A DNA stretch of 64,000 bases from Virgibacillus dokdonensis (GTDB taxonomy: Bacteria > Bacillota > Bacilli > Bacillales > Amphibacillaceae): assembly GCF_900166595.1 (NCBI RefSeq), contig NZ_LT745763.1, positions 2,600,986-2,664,985 of the forward strand. Reading direction: 5' to 3'. Positions 53,435 to 62,474 of this stretch are shown here, piece after piece. The notes below the pieces were generated by a model, which was not told where the DNA came from, made no database searches, and worked only from the letters and a program-made list of their open reading frames with translations. How positions within the stretch are numbered: the first letter of the stretch is position 1; each line of letters begins with the position of its first letter. The translations under genes were made by a program, and so were the position numbers.

Positions 53435-53818
53435 CTATAAGCTGTCGAAATCATCTCGATATAATTTACCTCTATAACGTCTTGCGTCACGAAATACGCC
53501 TTCATCATACTCTTTGGGTCCTGCTTTTTGCGCAAACCCAAATGTCTCCCACATGATGTTCCGTATTCTGTTGGCCACACTATCAGTTAGCTTTCTGTCA
53601 TGTGACCAGACGTCAATTTGTATCAAATAATCATACTTAGTCCATTTGTTACTTCCGTAATCACTAGGGTCGGGAGAGTTAAGTGGATCGATAACAATAT
53701 AAGGTTTATCAACATTACCAGTCGCTGGGTACTCATAATATTTAATCCTACCTAGTGCTTGTGTTTTGATATAATCATCAGCAATTAACGCTTTATATAC
53801 CTTGTCTAATATATCCAT
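53435..53818 (-). CDS. tail terminator / DUF3168-like protein
   Basis: 127 residues. VYKALIADDYIKTQALGRIK, PYIVIDPLNSPDPSDYGSN and LIQIDVWSHDRKLTDSVANR follow the pattern of minor tail-terminator proteins. It overlaps the preceding gene (53818) by one base in the head-to-tail joining block. Confidence 0.75.
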   Translation of the reverse strand: MDILDKVYKALIADDYIKTQALGRIKYYEYPATGNVDKPYIVIDPLNSPDPSDYGSNKWTKYDYLIQIDVWSHDRKLTDSVANRIRNIMWETFGFAQKAGPKEYDEGVFRDARRYRGKLYRDDFDSL

Positions 53819-54210
53819 TACAAACCACCCTTTATTGCTTTACGCACTGCATCGCGATATGCCTTTTCACTATTTTTCATTGCCCTTGCAACTGCGCCTT
53901 TACCTCGTGGATTAGGATTTTTAACCGTACCCCATTCATTCAAATGAATTATACGGTAGCGTCCTTTTGGACCAGTCCAATGTATTTTAATGGTTCTTGT
54001 GCCTTGTTCCCACAAAGGACCTGTAATAGTAATTTCGTTAATGCTTGCTCCTGTGTCTCTAAAACCTTCAAACTCTGACTTTAGGACTCTTACAAACTCA
54101 TTTGCAGCATTAATTAAAGCTTTGTCGCTTATCCGTTGCATACCTTGTTTGCCTAGCTTGGTTTCTAACTCATCTAAGAGTTTGTTTAATCCTCTGATTT
54201 TCACACTCAT
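53818..54210 (-). CDS. HK97 gp10-family tail completion protein
   Basis: 130 residues. IRGLNKLLDELETKLGKQGM, the DTGAS segment, LNEWGT and RGKGAVARAMKNSEKAYRDA fit HK97-gp10-like proteins, which help join head and tail. Overlaps its upstream neighbour by four bases. Confidence 0.82.
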   Translation of the reverse strand: MSVKIRGLNKLLDELETKLGKQGMQRISDKALINAANEFVRVLKSEFEGFRDTGASINEITITGPLWEQGTRTIKIHWTGPKGRYRIIHLNEWGTVKNPNPRGKGAVARAMKNSEKAYRDAVRKAIKGGL

Positions 54211-54584
54211 GTAACCAACCTACCAACGATCGTGATAAACTTTTTGTTTTGAAGATCGGGTTGTACGTGTTTAATGTTATATCGTTTATTACGATATTCA
54301 AGCGCATCGATGGATATATAATGCTCATCACTAGGGATGTAATCTTGCAACGGATCTCTTATAGTAAGCGTCACATCTGATAAAGTACCATTAGACTTGG
54401 CAAGTTCTAAGTCCTTGAGCCAAACTTCATCTACTTTAGCCATGCAATCGTACAGAACTTGCTTTTCTTGTTCTCCTGGTTCGGGTCCAGGATTAGGCGC
54501 ATATTCATAAAAGGTTACTGGTGTACGTAAATCGCCAGCATTAACGCGTGGTGGTTTGTACTTAAAAGGTTGCATCTTCTTCAC
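54207..54584 (-). CDS. head closure / head-tail adaptor protein
   Basis: 125 residues. NAGDLRTPVTFYEYAP at the front and a C-terminal beta-rich part (DALEYRNKRYNIKHVQPDLQ) match head-tail joining (SPP1 gp16-like) proteins. Overlaps the connector gene by 23 bases. Confidence 0.8.
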   Translation of the reverse strand: MKKMQPFKYKPPRVNAGDLRTPVTFYEYAPNPGPEPGEQEKQVLYDCMAKVDEVWLKDLELAKSNGTLSDVTLTIRDPLQDYIPSDEHYISIDALEYRNKRYNIKHVQPDLQNKKFITIVGRLVT

Positions 54585-54867
54585 CTTCTTCTAATAAAGC
54601 AATATCAATTCCTAGTGAATTTATTTCACTAAGAAAATTATTCTCAAAGTATTCAAGCGCTTCATTATAAGCATATCTAGTACGCTCTAGCACTAGTTCC
54701 CTTGCTCTGACATCAATATCGGATTCTCCTGCGATATCAAACTCCCCACAATTTCCTTTGATTGATGAAATAGAGTAAGACAGCAACTGTTTTAAATTGC
54801 TATCCTCTCCGCTATGCGATATATGCATTCTGTCTTTGAATTCTTTTAATAAATCATCTGTGACCAA
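54562..54867 (-). CDS. gp6-like head-tail connector protein
   Basis: 101 residues, all helical: DLLKEFKDRMHISHSGEDSN, LLSYSISSIKGNCGEFD, ARELVLERTRYAYNEALEYF. This is the DNA-packaging gp6-like connector pattern, sitting between major capsid protein and head-closure genes. Confidence 0.82.
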   Translation of the reverse strand: MVTDDLLKEFKDRMHISHSGEDSNLKQLLSYSISSIKGNCGEFDIAGESDIDVRARELVLERTRYAYNEALEYFENNFLSEINSLGIDIALLEEGEEDATF

Positions 54868-54872
54868 TCAGA

Positions 54873-56006
54873 TCACCCCTCAACACCAGCTTCATAAATT
54901 TTTAAGTTGTATACTTGAGCAGCATAATTATCTTTTGGTTTACCAGTAGCGTACTGTTTAGCAATATATAACGTAGCATCTTCAAGCGCTAATGTTTGGT
55001 CAAACTTTTTGATTGGCTCTTGTCCACCTAGTGCCGCGATATATTCACCCTGTACAAAGAACACAACTTTCCCTTGCGGTACAAATACCGATTCCGTCAT
55101 AGCTGGATTAAATGGCAAGTTTGTAACGTATGCGCCGTTAGCATTTTGAATAGTTGCATTCGCTTGGATGTCAAAAGTATCAAAAGGATTAGTTACCATA
55201 ACTACTTTCCCAGCAACCTTGCGTACTTTTTTCTCCTCGCCTTTCCCTGTTGGTCTAATAGACAATTTCTTAACTACATTTTTTAGTTCATTAATAGTAG
55301 CCCTTCCTGGTTCAAACGTAAGTGTTCCTGCAGTTTTCTTTTCAACAATTGCTCCGTTTTCTTGCTTTTCATACAGCAGTCCGATTGGCATAGATTGTCC
55401 ATTCCCGGCAACAAACCCTCTTTCAAGACCAACCGCCATCGCTTCTTTGATAATTGTTCGTACATAACGTTCCACCCATACAGGACCAAGTTTTAACATG
55501 TCATTTGCAATTGGCAAGAATGCAGTGAGTTTTAATTGAGTGATAGATTCTTTGCGGAACGTTGCGTTTAACTTCCCTTGAATCTCACCAAATAAATTAC
55601 CCCAAACAGCCGCGCCTTCTGGATCACTGAAAATAAACTCTGTTACTGCACCAAGATTTTGCAAACCTAACTTTTGTAGTAAAGGATGCTCTTCTTTTAG
55701 ATCCTCAAAAATACGGTCTTGGGTAGATTTCGGAAGCGTCTCTGTGTCTTTAAATCCACCTTCTTCAATAACTGCATTAAAAAACGTCCTCTCTTCGGAA
55801 GTAAGAACGTTTTGACCTCGAGATTGCAAAATAGCATTATCCGCCATCTCTGTATTCACTTGATTCATAATGTCACTTTGAACATCTTTAGCTAAAGCTT
55901 CAAGCATGGTATTTAAAGCTTGTGATTGCTCTTGCTCCGTTCCTTCTTGCGTTGCTTTCGCAAATGCTTTTTTCTTTTCCTCGAAATTATTAAACGTAAT
56001 TGGCAT
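54873..56006 (-). CDS. HK97-fold major capsid protein
   Basis: 377 residues from the second ATG (56006), seven bases after AAGGAG; the first ATG is too close to the site. An N-terminal helical scaffold-like delta region covers about residues 1-80. The HK97 core follows (AAVWGNLFGEIQGKLNATFR, KLGPVWVERYVRTIIKEAMA, FVAGNGQSMPIGLL). It follows the ClpP-like protease that would cleave the delta region during head maturation. Confidence 0.92.
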   Translation of the reverse strand: MPITFNNFEEKKKAFAKATQEGTEQEQSQALNTMLEALAKDVQSDIMNQVNTEMADNAILQSRGQNVLTSEERTFFNAVIEEGGFKDTETLPKSTQDRIFEDLKEEHPLLQKLGLQNLGAVTEFIFSDPEGAAVWGNLFGEIQGKLNATFRKESITQLKLTAFLPIANDMLKLGPVWVERYVRTIIKEAMAVGLERGFVAGNGQSMPIGLLYEKQENGAIVEKKTAGTLTFEPGRATINELKNVVKKLSIRPTGKGEEKKVRKVAGKVVMVTNPFDTFDIQANATIQNANGAYVTNLPFNPAMTESVFVPQGKVVFFVQGEYIAALGGQEPIKKFDQTLALEDATLYIAKQYATGKPKDNYAAQVYNLKIYEAGVEG

Positions 56007-56023
56007 TTCCATTCTCCTTTGTT

Positions 56024-56791
56024 TTATAAATTTAAAAAGAGCTTACTCATGTTCTGCTTTGATTCAGCAGGCGTAGGCTCTTCTTTAGGTTTTTTATTTT
56101 GTTGTGGTTTTGCTTGAGCTGCATATTTTGTAACTAACTTTTCTTTAAAGTTTTCATATTCTTCATCATCTGTTTCTTCGTCTGCATCTGCTAGGTCATT
56201 TATCTCGACTTCTTCTCCTACCACATCTGCAAGACCAAATGCAACAGCTTCTTCTGCGGTTAGAAACGTTTCGTTATCAAGTAATTGAACGAGTTCAGAT
56301 TCTTCACCAACAAATCGTTTTTTGTATGATGCTTCTAACGCCTTATCGATCTTTCTTAAATCTGCTGCAGTCTTTTCTAATAATGCCGCATTTCCCCATT
56401 CAATTGTAGAAGCTCGATGGATCATCATCATAGTGTTTTCCGGCATAATGATTTTGTCGCCAGCCATTGCTATAACAGATGCTGCGCTAGCCGCCCAGCC
56501 ATCGATGTGTACAATAATTTCTGCTTTATGATTTTTAAGTAGATTTCCAATCGCCACACCGTCAAAGGCAGAACCTCCTGGGCTGTTAATATGCACATTG
56601 ATTTTATCAGCATCAATGTTTTGCAATTGCTCCCGAATTCCCTCGGCGCTTCTTCGACTAAATGAAAAGCTGCTAATGGGGCCATATATAAAAAGATTGT
56701 ACTCTTTATTATCTTTGCTTTTAGATTCAAAGCGAATGTCAGGTTTCTTTGCCAGCATGTTCATGATTTGCTCTTTCCATTCTTTAGACAC
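56024..56791 (-). CDS. ClpP-like prohead maturation protease
   Basis: 255 residues, GTG start. NVHINSPGGSAFDGVAIGN, active Ser102 in GWAASAASVIAMAG and His125 in MMMIHRAS are the phage ClpP-like signature. An acidic Glu/Asp-rich and Lys/Pro/Gln-rich tail follows the protease domain. It is encoded between portal and capsid as in HK97-type heads. Confidence 0.93.
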   Translation of the reverse strand: MSKEWKEQIMNMLAKKPDIRFESKSKDNKEYNLFIYGPISSFSFSRRSAEGIREQLQNIDADKINVHINSPGGSAFDGVAIGNLLKNHKAEIIVHIDGWAASAASVIAMAGDKIIMPENTMMMIHRASTIEWGNAALLEKTAADLRKIDKALEASYKKRFVGEESELVQLLDNETFLTAEEAVAFGLADVVGEEVEINDLADADEETDDEEYENFKEKLVTKYAAQAKPQQNKKPKEEPTPAESKQNMSKLFLNL

Positions 56792-57933
56792 TATTCCTCA
56801 CCCCCTTTAAAAGATACTGTAGTATCAGCATAGTTTTTCGTTATGACATATTCCTCAAGTATCGGATCATCTACAGGATCCCATCCTAATTCATCTCTTA
56901 ATTCGTTTCCGTTACCCACACCTGCACCTCGAATTTTATCAACAGCGCTTGCTACATCAAATATATCTCTATACCTTGCACGTTTGATTTTTATTTGAAT
57001 ACCTGAAAAATACTCTTCTCTGGTAAAAAGCTGAGCATTTAATTCATCTTTTACTTTCTTCAAAATAGGATCAACGCAAAAAAGCATAAAGTTACGAGTG
57101 AGATTTTCTACATCTGCCATCTCTCCTTTAACCAAGGAAGGCGGTATACCTAACGATCTTGCTACTTGGACAAGAAAGCCATCTGATACTTTATCCACTT
57201 CATCAACAGCTTGCCCTTTGGTATCTTTTGAATGTTCGCTATACGTATACCCGTTTTGCTGCGGAACTATGGCTATATCCTTGTCAGCAAAGGCTCGATA
57301 CAGCTTATTCACAAAGCTCTGTAACTTCGACCTTCCTTCTTCACCTTTTGCTTTTGTGGTATCAATGTCTACCGTGCTACGAATTTGACTTTTTCGTTTT
57401 TGGGCATTTATTATCCGAGTGAATAACTCTCCATAATCTGCATATAATCCATCAATTATAGGTGCAAGTTTCTCATTTTTATATTCTAGGTAAATAACTT
57501 CATCTCTCCGAAACGACCGTTTGAACTCGTGATTTTTTACTACTACATCTTTAAAAATATCACTGTACACAGCGTACTCCATCTTGGTAAATGAATCTGC
57601 GACTAGCAAATCATCTGTTTTCGATTGAATGATTAAACATTCGTTATCATAAATAAGTTTGTAAATAACTTTTTGCCAGAATGTCGCAGCAATCTGATTC
57701 CTGTTCGGTTTAACGTTAAGTCGATAATAGATTTCGTTTTTTATAAACTGACTTCCGTCTCTAACACGAAACTCAGACATACTAATGGTTCTAGCAATTA
57801 AATCAATGCAGGTTTGTATCGCCATTTTTTTCATTTGTACTTTTTGCGATGTGTTTTCCAAGAGATCTAAATCAAAAACATATTCTAGCTCACTGTTTTT
57901 TTTAAATACATCTAATAATCCTATTTCACTCAC
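56791..57933 (-). CDS. portal protein, HK97 type
   Basis: 380 residues. The helical entry CIDLIARTISMSEFRVRDG, DGLYADYGELFTRIINAQKR, the VARSLGIPPSLVKGEM segment and the C-terminal RDELGWDPVDD are typical of HK97-family portals, which form the dodecameric DNA gate. The GTG start overlaps the AAGGAGG site, so the exact start is uncertain. It overlaps the protease gene by one base. Confidence 0.92.
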   Translation of the reverse strand: MSEIGLLDVFKKNSELEYVFDLDLLENTSQKVQMKKMAIQTCIDLIARTISMSEFRVRDGSQFIKNEIYYRLNVKPNRNQIAATFWQKVIYKLIYDNECLIIQSKTDDLLVADSFTKMEYAVYSDIFKDVVVKNHEFKRSFRRDEVIYLEYKNEKLAPIIDGLYADYGELFTRIINAQKRKSQIRSTVDIDTTKAKGEEGRSKLQSFVNKLYRAFADKDIAIVPQQNGYTYSEHSKDTKGQAVDEVDKVSDGFLVQVARSLGIPPSLVKGEMADVENLTRNFMLFCVDPILKKVKDELNAQLFTREEYFSGIQIKIKRARYRDIFDVASAVDKIRGAGVGNGNELRDELGWDPVDDPILEEYVITKNYADTTVSFKGGEE

Positions 57934-57937
57934 CTCC

Positions 57938-59608
57938 TTAAAAATCTATTTCATCCAAGAAGAACTCTTCTTCGTCTATCAATATCTCATCAGCTTTGAA
58001 TAAAGCATGGATAAACGCCTGGAAACCATCTGTTTTCCTTCTCAATTCATCCTTTTTTAAGTATTCTTTATTGCCATCTGGCTTCGTTTTAACAAGTACG
58101 TTATTTGTAAACCAACGCATTAAAGGATTGTCTCCATAAATAATATTCCGTTTTGCAAATGCTGTCTCTACCTTTGGAGCAAGCAAAGAATGTATTGCTC
58201 TTGGATTACGGATAAACTCTAATTCAAACCCTTCCGCCTCCAATGCTGGTTTTACTAAATCAAGTCGGAAAGTATCTCCGACTATTGTGTTTAACCCATA
58301 TATTTCGCGCATAGTAACAAACCAATCTACAATATGTTGAATATCTATAACAGGACCATCTACTACGGTTAATAGCCCTTGTTCTTCCCATTCATAAATC
58401 GGTACATTTAGCTTTACCTTTTTTATAAATTCTCGACGAACAAAAGAATGTGTTTTCCAAACATAGTCATCATTAACCTTGAACAATAATCCTACAGATG
58501 CAAAGTCTTTAATCCGGGCATAGTCTAAACCTCCAACACAAGTGCGGTGCAGCGTATCAGGAACTTTTCGCAGTATTTGTTCTTGTGCGTTAGGAGCCGT
58601 TGTATAACCTGTAGACCAAATCTCTTCCCATGGTGCCACGGATTTTTCCAGGTCAACTTCTGGCCAATTCATACGCTTTGTCATAAATTCTTCTCGATTA
58701 GAAGGATCGTCGGCCATGTCCAAGTATTCTTCATTGACTGTATAGAAAAGCTCTTCAGCATATTCGCTTCTTGGTTCACAAAACATTGGCTGTGCCTTTT
58801 CCCACATAGTAGGATCGTCAACCTCATCCGCGCTATCCAATTTACAGATAAAAGGAAATAAAGCATTAGCACGAGTTTCCCCGCGTAAAACCTTCAATGC
58901 TTTTTCCTTCATCTTATCCAGAAAGCCTTCTCTCACATATCCATCTGTACCAAAATAAAATTCGCGTGGGTTTTTCTTTTTTCCTAAACCGCTAATATGC
59001 ACGCGGACATCTTTATTACTCTCGTACTGATGACACTCATCAAAGCCAACTGCGCCATCCCTTAAACCGTCTTTCGTTTCCCCGTTGGAAGTCCGATAAC
59101 GTATTTCGCTTTGAGTACGAATGCAAGTTGTTTTTGACTCCCAAGCTTTAAATGCTTTTTGTAGCACACTATGACGACGAACAGTTTTCTTTATTTCGTC
59201 CGGAGAAGTTTTTGCTTGATCCTCACTATTGGCCACCACGGAAATGTTATACTCCGGTATGCCGTGCAGTTCACTTATTAAAAAATGCGCAACGACTGAA
59301 AACAATCCGTTTTTTCCGCCACCACGCCCCAGCATCCACAAAAATTTACGATAGAACACTCTGTCTGTCTTCTTAAAAAACAAAAAGATGAATGCAATCA
59401 AAAACTTTTGAAAGTCTTGCAACGGGAAATACCATTTCTCTCCAAAGTTGATACAATCATCTATCATTTTGTTATCGAAATATATGTCAGCACGTGAAAG
59501 AACATCCCTTTCTAGGTATTCAATCAACATAACTCTTTCTTTATTGAGTTTTATCTTGCCGTTTCTATATAAATTTATATAATGTTCAACATGCTTATTT
59601 TTAATCAT
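57938..59608 (-). CDS. terL: terminase large subunit
   Basis: 556 residues. The ATPase domain has Walker A GRGGGKNG (about residue 92) and Walker B VGFDECHQYE. The nuclease domain has GLDYARIKDFASVGL and later VGDTFRLDLVKPAL. It cuts and pumps phage DNA through the portal. It overlaps the small subunit by four bases and precedes the portal by four. Confidence 0.94.
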   Translation of the reverse strand: MIKNKHVEHYINLYRNGKIKLNKERVMLIEYLERDVLSRADIYFDNKMIDDCINFGEKWYFPLQDFQKFLIAFIFLFFKKTDRVFYRKFLWMLGRGGGKNGLFSVVAHFLISELHGIPEYNISVVANSEDQAKTSPDEIKKTVRRHSVLQKAFKAWESKTTCIRTQSEIRYRTSNGETKDGLRDGAVGFDECHQYESNKDVRVHISGLGKKKNPREFYFGTDGYVREGFLDKMKEKALKVLRGETRANALFPFICKLDSADEVDDPTMWEKAQPMFCEPRSEYAEELFYTVNEEYLDMADDPSNREEFMTKRMNWPEVDLEKSVAPWEEIWSTGYTTAPNAQEQILRKVPDTLHRTCVGGLDYARIKDFASVGLLFKVNDDYVWKTHSFVRREFIKKVKLNVPIYEWEEQGLLTVVDGPVIDIQHIVDWFVTMREIYGLNTIVGDTFRLDLVKPALEAEGFELEFIRNPRAIHSLLAPKVETAFAKRNIIYGDNPLMRWFTNNVLVKTKPDGNKEYLKKDELRRKTDGFQAFIHALFKADEILIDEEEFFLDEIDF

Positions 59609-59907
59609 ACTAAGTCACTGGCGCTGTAATTATCTTGCTTATTATCCAATGGAATTAAGGATCGTTCTATACTCAATAAAGATGCGTTTATTTTATTTCT
59701 TTCACTGATTAGAGGGTGGGCCTTGGTAAAACGTTGAGATCCGTTTTCTGTAACTACTGACTCTCCCTCTTTAGTAATAATACTATTTACTCGACGGAAA
59801 GATTTTACTAAATCTATATAGCGCTCTACCTTTTCTACTTGTACTAAATCCTCCGTATCAATTTTGTTCATGAGTTGTTTTTTTAATTTTGTAATTGCTA
59901 CAGCCAT
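59605..59907 (-). CDS. terS: terminase small subunit, P27 family
   Basis: 100 residues, short for P27-type TerS. IDTEDLVQVEKVERYIDLVK and SERNKINASLLSIERSLIPL form its helical core. Its start lies at the edge of the GC-rich putative cos region. It recognises the packaging site and hands DNA to the large subunit. Confidence 0.82.
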   Translation of the reverse strand: MAVAITKLKKQLMNKIDTEDLVQVEKVERYIDLVKSFRRVNSIITKEGESVVTENGSQRFTKAHPLISERNKINASLLSIERSLIPLDNKQDNYSASDLV

Positions 59908-60014
59908 CTACCCACCCCCCTAACGGAAATTTAACTCACATTTTTTCAGAGTCGACCCCTCGCCCCGGTCTCCCGATGAATGAAAATCACTGAAACTTTT
60001 AGGCGGGGGGGATA
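59908..60014. other. putative cos packaging site
   Basis: The non-coding gap between the HNH/zinc-ribbon genes and terS is unusually GC-rich for this genome (GTCGACCCCTCGCCCCGGTC and a run of G at 60005-60011). HNH-terS-terL phages of Gram-positive hosts generally package from a cos site in this gap. The exact cut positions cannot be read from one side. Confidence 0.4.
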
Positions 60015-60158
60015 TTATTTATATTTCGAATCAGTATAGTAGCTATTAACAGGACTATTGCACTTTGGACATTTTAGTCCATCGCGCCACTTATGTGACG
60101 TTTCTTCCCAATCACATTCTTTACTCATGCAATAGTAAGTCATTCGTTTATTCTTCAT
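60015..60158 (-). CDS. small zinc-ribbon protein
   Basis: 47 residues from ATG at 60158 after GGTGGTGAAG. YYCMSKECDWEETSHKW and LKCPKCNSPV give C-x4-C and CxxC, a short zinc ribbon, ending YTDSKYK. It follows the HNH gene by four bases. Possibly a DNA-binding helper of packaging or late transcription; no family named. Confidence 0.7.
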   Translation of the reverse strand: MKNKRMTYYCMSKECDWEETSHKWRDGLKCPKCNSPVNSYYTDSKYK

Positions 60159-60162
60159 TTCT

Positions 60163-60513
60163 TCACCACCATTCATCATCCCAACGTTTCTTTTTATTTT
60201 TATTACAGCTGATCTTATCTATTGTTCTTCCTTCTTTCACATTGTGATGGTAGATGCAAAGAGTCTCTAAGTTATCTAATGTCAATGCAAGCTTAGGATA
60301 ATGTTCAATCGGATACTTATGATCCACATTAAGCTTTATCTCTTTGCGTTTACCTTCTTCCTTGGTTGAGTCAACAGTAACCTTACCTTCTCGATTACAC
60401 CATTGACATTCGTAGTTATCACGTTCTAATGCTTCTAAGCGTAATGACTTCCAAGCGCTAGAGTTGTAAAAGGATTTCTTCTGCTTGTCTGTCTTGTATT
60501 CAATCGTAGGCAT
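60163..60513 (-). CDS. HNH endonuclease
   Basis: 116 residues. The HNH/zinc fold is visible as CQWCNREGK, then LNVDHKYPIEHYP and LDNLETLCIYHHN. Lys-rich ends. HNH proteins next to terminase genes in cos phages assist terminase cutting, which supports a cos-type packaging site just downstream. Confidence 0.9.
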   Translation of the reverse strand: MPTIEYKTDKQKKSFYNSSAWKSLRLEALERDNYECQWCNREGKVTVDSTKEEGKRKEIKLNVDHKYPIEHYPKLALTLDNLETLCIYHHNVKEGRTIDKISCNKNKKKRWDDEWW

Positions 60514-61051
60514 GACCTTTCACCTTACGTTCAATGCGATTGATTGTCGTTAAAGATGCGTGTCTTTCAAAGTGTTCAATCGCATAAGTTAGTCCACCCT
60601 CGGTTGGATATGCACCGTCTGTTTCCCAATCGAAGAATACATTACGTTTGAGTTTAATCTCTTTACCTTTGTAAATTACTTTTGGTACAGCTGTTTCGCT
60701 TTCTAGTTCGATAACGAGTAATGGTTGGTTATCTTGTTCAACCATGTGTTCATAGGCATACCTTAGAGCATCGACTACATCTATATTATTTGATGGTACA
60801 TGATACAAGACATTCACAGTTTCAGGAAACGTTATTTCATTTGCGATAGCTAACACTTCCGAAACTTCTTCTGGAATTACCAAACTATATCTTGTCTCAA
60901 CGATATGTGAACACCAGCTCTTATCAGTAATTTTGTTATTAGACTTCAACCCGTACATGTTTAGTAATCCATTGAACATTGATTTGTTAACATGAGGATA
61001 AATCGATTGTAAATATTCTATAGCTTCCTTAGAAAAAAATGCTTCTTTCAT
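60500..61051 (-). CDS. phage protein of unknown function
   Basis: 183 residues from the ATG at 61051, nine bases after AAGGAG. Mixed alpha/beta, no known motif: AFFSKEAIEYLQSIYPHVNK, EVSEVLAIANEITFPETVNV, RNVFFDWETDGAYPTEGGLT. It overlaps the HNH gene by 14 bases. The VIYKGKEIKLKRNVFFDW part suggests a beta-hairpin-rich C-terminal domain. Function unknown. Confidence 0.65.
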   Translation of the reverse strand: MKEAFFSKEAIEYLQSIYPHVNKSMFNGLLNMYGLKSNNKITDKSWCSHIVETRYSLVIPEEVSEVLAIANEITFPETVNVLYHVPSNNIDVVDALRYAYEHMVEQDNQPLLVIELESETAVPKVIYKGKEIKLKRNVFFDWETDGAYPTEGGLTYAIEHFERHASLTTINRIERKVKGHAYD

Positions 61052-61079
61052 TCTATTCATCTCCTTTTCTGCATAATAA

Positions 61080-61104
61080 AAAGACACCTCGATGAGATGT
61101 CTTT
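61080..61104 (-). terminator. hairpin terminator
   Basis: Minus strand AAAGACATCTC-ATC-GAGGTGTCTTT followed by TT, about 15 bases past the stop at 61120. Confidence 0.65.
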
Positions 61105-61119
61105 AAATGGTTATGTTAT

Positions 61120-61461
61120 TTAGTTTGTTTCAGTTAATTCTTTATGTTCTGGCTCCGATGTTTGTAATGGTCCTCTTATCTCTTGTAACAGCCTAACAAT
61201 CTTACCCATCGTCATTAGCACAACACCTATTGCCACATTGATTAATAATGTTCCAATACCAACTACCCATGTTGACATGAGGTCATCTTTCATCATTTCC
61301 AATTGTACTTCTTCCTCATCAAGTAAGTATATACTATCTTCTAAATCGTTGTAACCTTCATAATCAAAAGAAGCGACTATTGTTATAAAGCCTATAATAC
61401 CAATAATTACAAACACTCCGCCCATAAAATCTGCAAATGTATAAATCTTTTTTCTTTCCAT
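61120..61461 (-). CDS. two-helix membrane protein
   Basis: 113 residues. Helices near 12-32 (GGVFVIIGIIGFITIVASF) and 65-87 (VVGIGTLLINVAIGVVLMTM) flank an acidic loop (NDLEDSIYLLDEEEVQLEMM). Basic start and polar tail. No family recognised. It lies in the early-to-late junction region of the prophage. Confidence 0.6.
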   Translation of the reverse strand: MERKKIYTFADFMGGVFVIIGIIGFITIVASFDYEGYNDLEDSIYLLDEEEVQLEMMKDDLMSTWVVGIGTLLINVAIGVVLMTMGKIVRLLQEIRGPLQTSEPEHKELTETN

Positions 61462-61535
61462 TCCCTTTTCCCTCCATGCATTATGTATACACTTATTATG
61501 CTGGAGTTGGAAATGTTATGCAATATAATATATCT

Positions 61536-61910
61536 CTAATTATTTAATTGTTTCTTTATTTCTTGTTGCACATAATAACTTAATTTAGGATGTAGAGTTT
61601 CGCAAGACACACTCGCCATTTTACCGTCATGATACATATCCAAAGTTTCATATACCTCTGGAATAGATTGTTTTATCTGTTCCTGTATATACTTCTTTAC
61701 TTCTGGATGGATACTATATTCTTTATGAAAAGCATTGCCGTCTCCGACCATTTCAGTAACTTCATCAAACTCTTTAAATCTTTCTATGCCTACTATTTCG
61801 CTGTGTAGTAGATTGATAACGTCCTTAGCATATTCATAGCATTCCATCTTATCCAGAAACTCCGCGTATCTCATTAACGACTCTGCTCTTTGTGTGTCAA
61901 AGTTATGCAT
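61536..61910 (-). CDS. phage protein of unknown function
   Basis: 124 residues from ATG at 61910 after TTAGGAGG. Mostly helical (AESLMRYAEFLDKMECYEYA, HPEVKKYIQEQIKQSIPEVY), with two similar segments HPEVKKYIQEQIKQ and HPKLSYYVQQEIKKQ. No family recognised. It lies just after the terminator that ends the regulator operon. Confidence 0.55.
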   Translation of the reverse strand: MHNFDTQRAESLMRYAEFLDKMECYEYAKDVINLLHSEIVGIERFKEFDEVTEMVGDGNAFHKEYSIHPEVKKYIQEQIKQSIPEVYETLDMYHDGKMASVSCETLHPKLSYYVQQEIKKQLNN

Positions 61911-61947
61911 GGTTATACCTCCTAATATAAATTTATTTATGTACAAA

Positions 61948-61980
61948 CAAAAAACACCCAACGTATAACATTGGATGCTT
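61948..61980 (-). terminator. terminator after the late regulator
   Basis: Minus strand GCATCCAA-TGTTATACG-TTGGGTG followed by TTTTTT, about 60 bases past the stop at 62040. It separates the early operon from the next genes. Confidence 0.8.
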
Positions 61981-62039
61981 TTTGCTATATTATAGCCCTT
62001 AAAGGAGTTTGTAGATATTTTTCTTACGGTACAACCATA

Positions 62040-62474
62040 TCACGTTTTTACAATAGGTTCTGTATGTTCCGTGTAGGTTTTTATTTTCAACCAACGCTCT
62101 TTTATATATTGGTGAGAATATCCAAGGTCATCAGCTATTTCCTGGTGTGTTTTAGATTCTACAATTCGCTTATAAGCTATTTTGTAATCAAGCCCTTTAA
62201 ATTGTTCCATAAGCATATCCATCCGAACCTTGGCAAATTTCAACTCTTTTAGTTGCTCAGTAAGTTTATGATACGTTTTTATCTTCTTATCTGCTTGTAT
62301 TAGAGATGCTTGTGCACCAAATTTATGCGAACCACTTCCGCCCAATGGAATGCCTTTTTCCTTGTCTAGATCTATTCCGAACCAGTATTTTAATTCTTTA
62401 GTCACCAGTTCAATTTGATCCTCGATGATTTCTATCTCTATAAGCATATCTGCGTAACTTTTCATGATCTGCAT
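62040..62474 (-). CDS. RinA/ArpU-like phage transcriptional regulator
   Basis: 144 residues. Helical N-terminus (IIEDQIELVTKELKYWFGID) and a C-terminal sigma-70 region-4-like helix-turn-helix (KTHQEIADDLGYSHQYIKER). This is the RinA/ArpU/LmaC class that turns on phage late genes. Its TGATG overlap with the helicase stop and position directly before the late genes support that role. Confidence 0.8.
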   Translation of the reverse strand: MQIMKSYADMLIEIEIIEDQIELVTKELKYWFGIDLDKEKGIPLGGSGSHKFGAQASLIQADKKIKTYHKLTEQLKELKFAKVRMDMLMEQFKGLDYKIAYKRIVESKTHQEIADDLGYSHQYIKERWLKIKTYTEHTEPIVKT

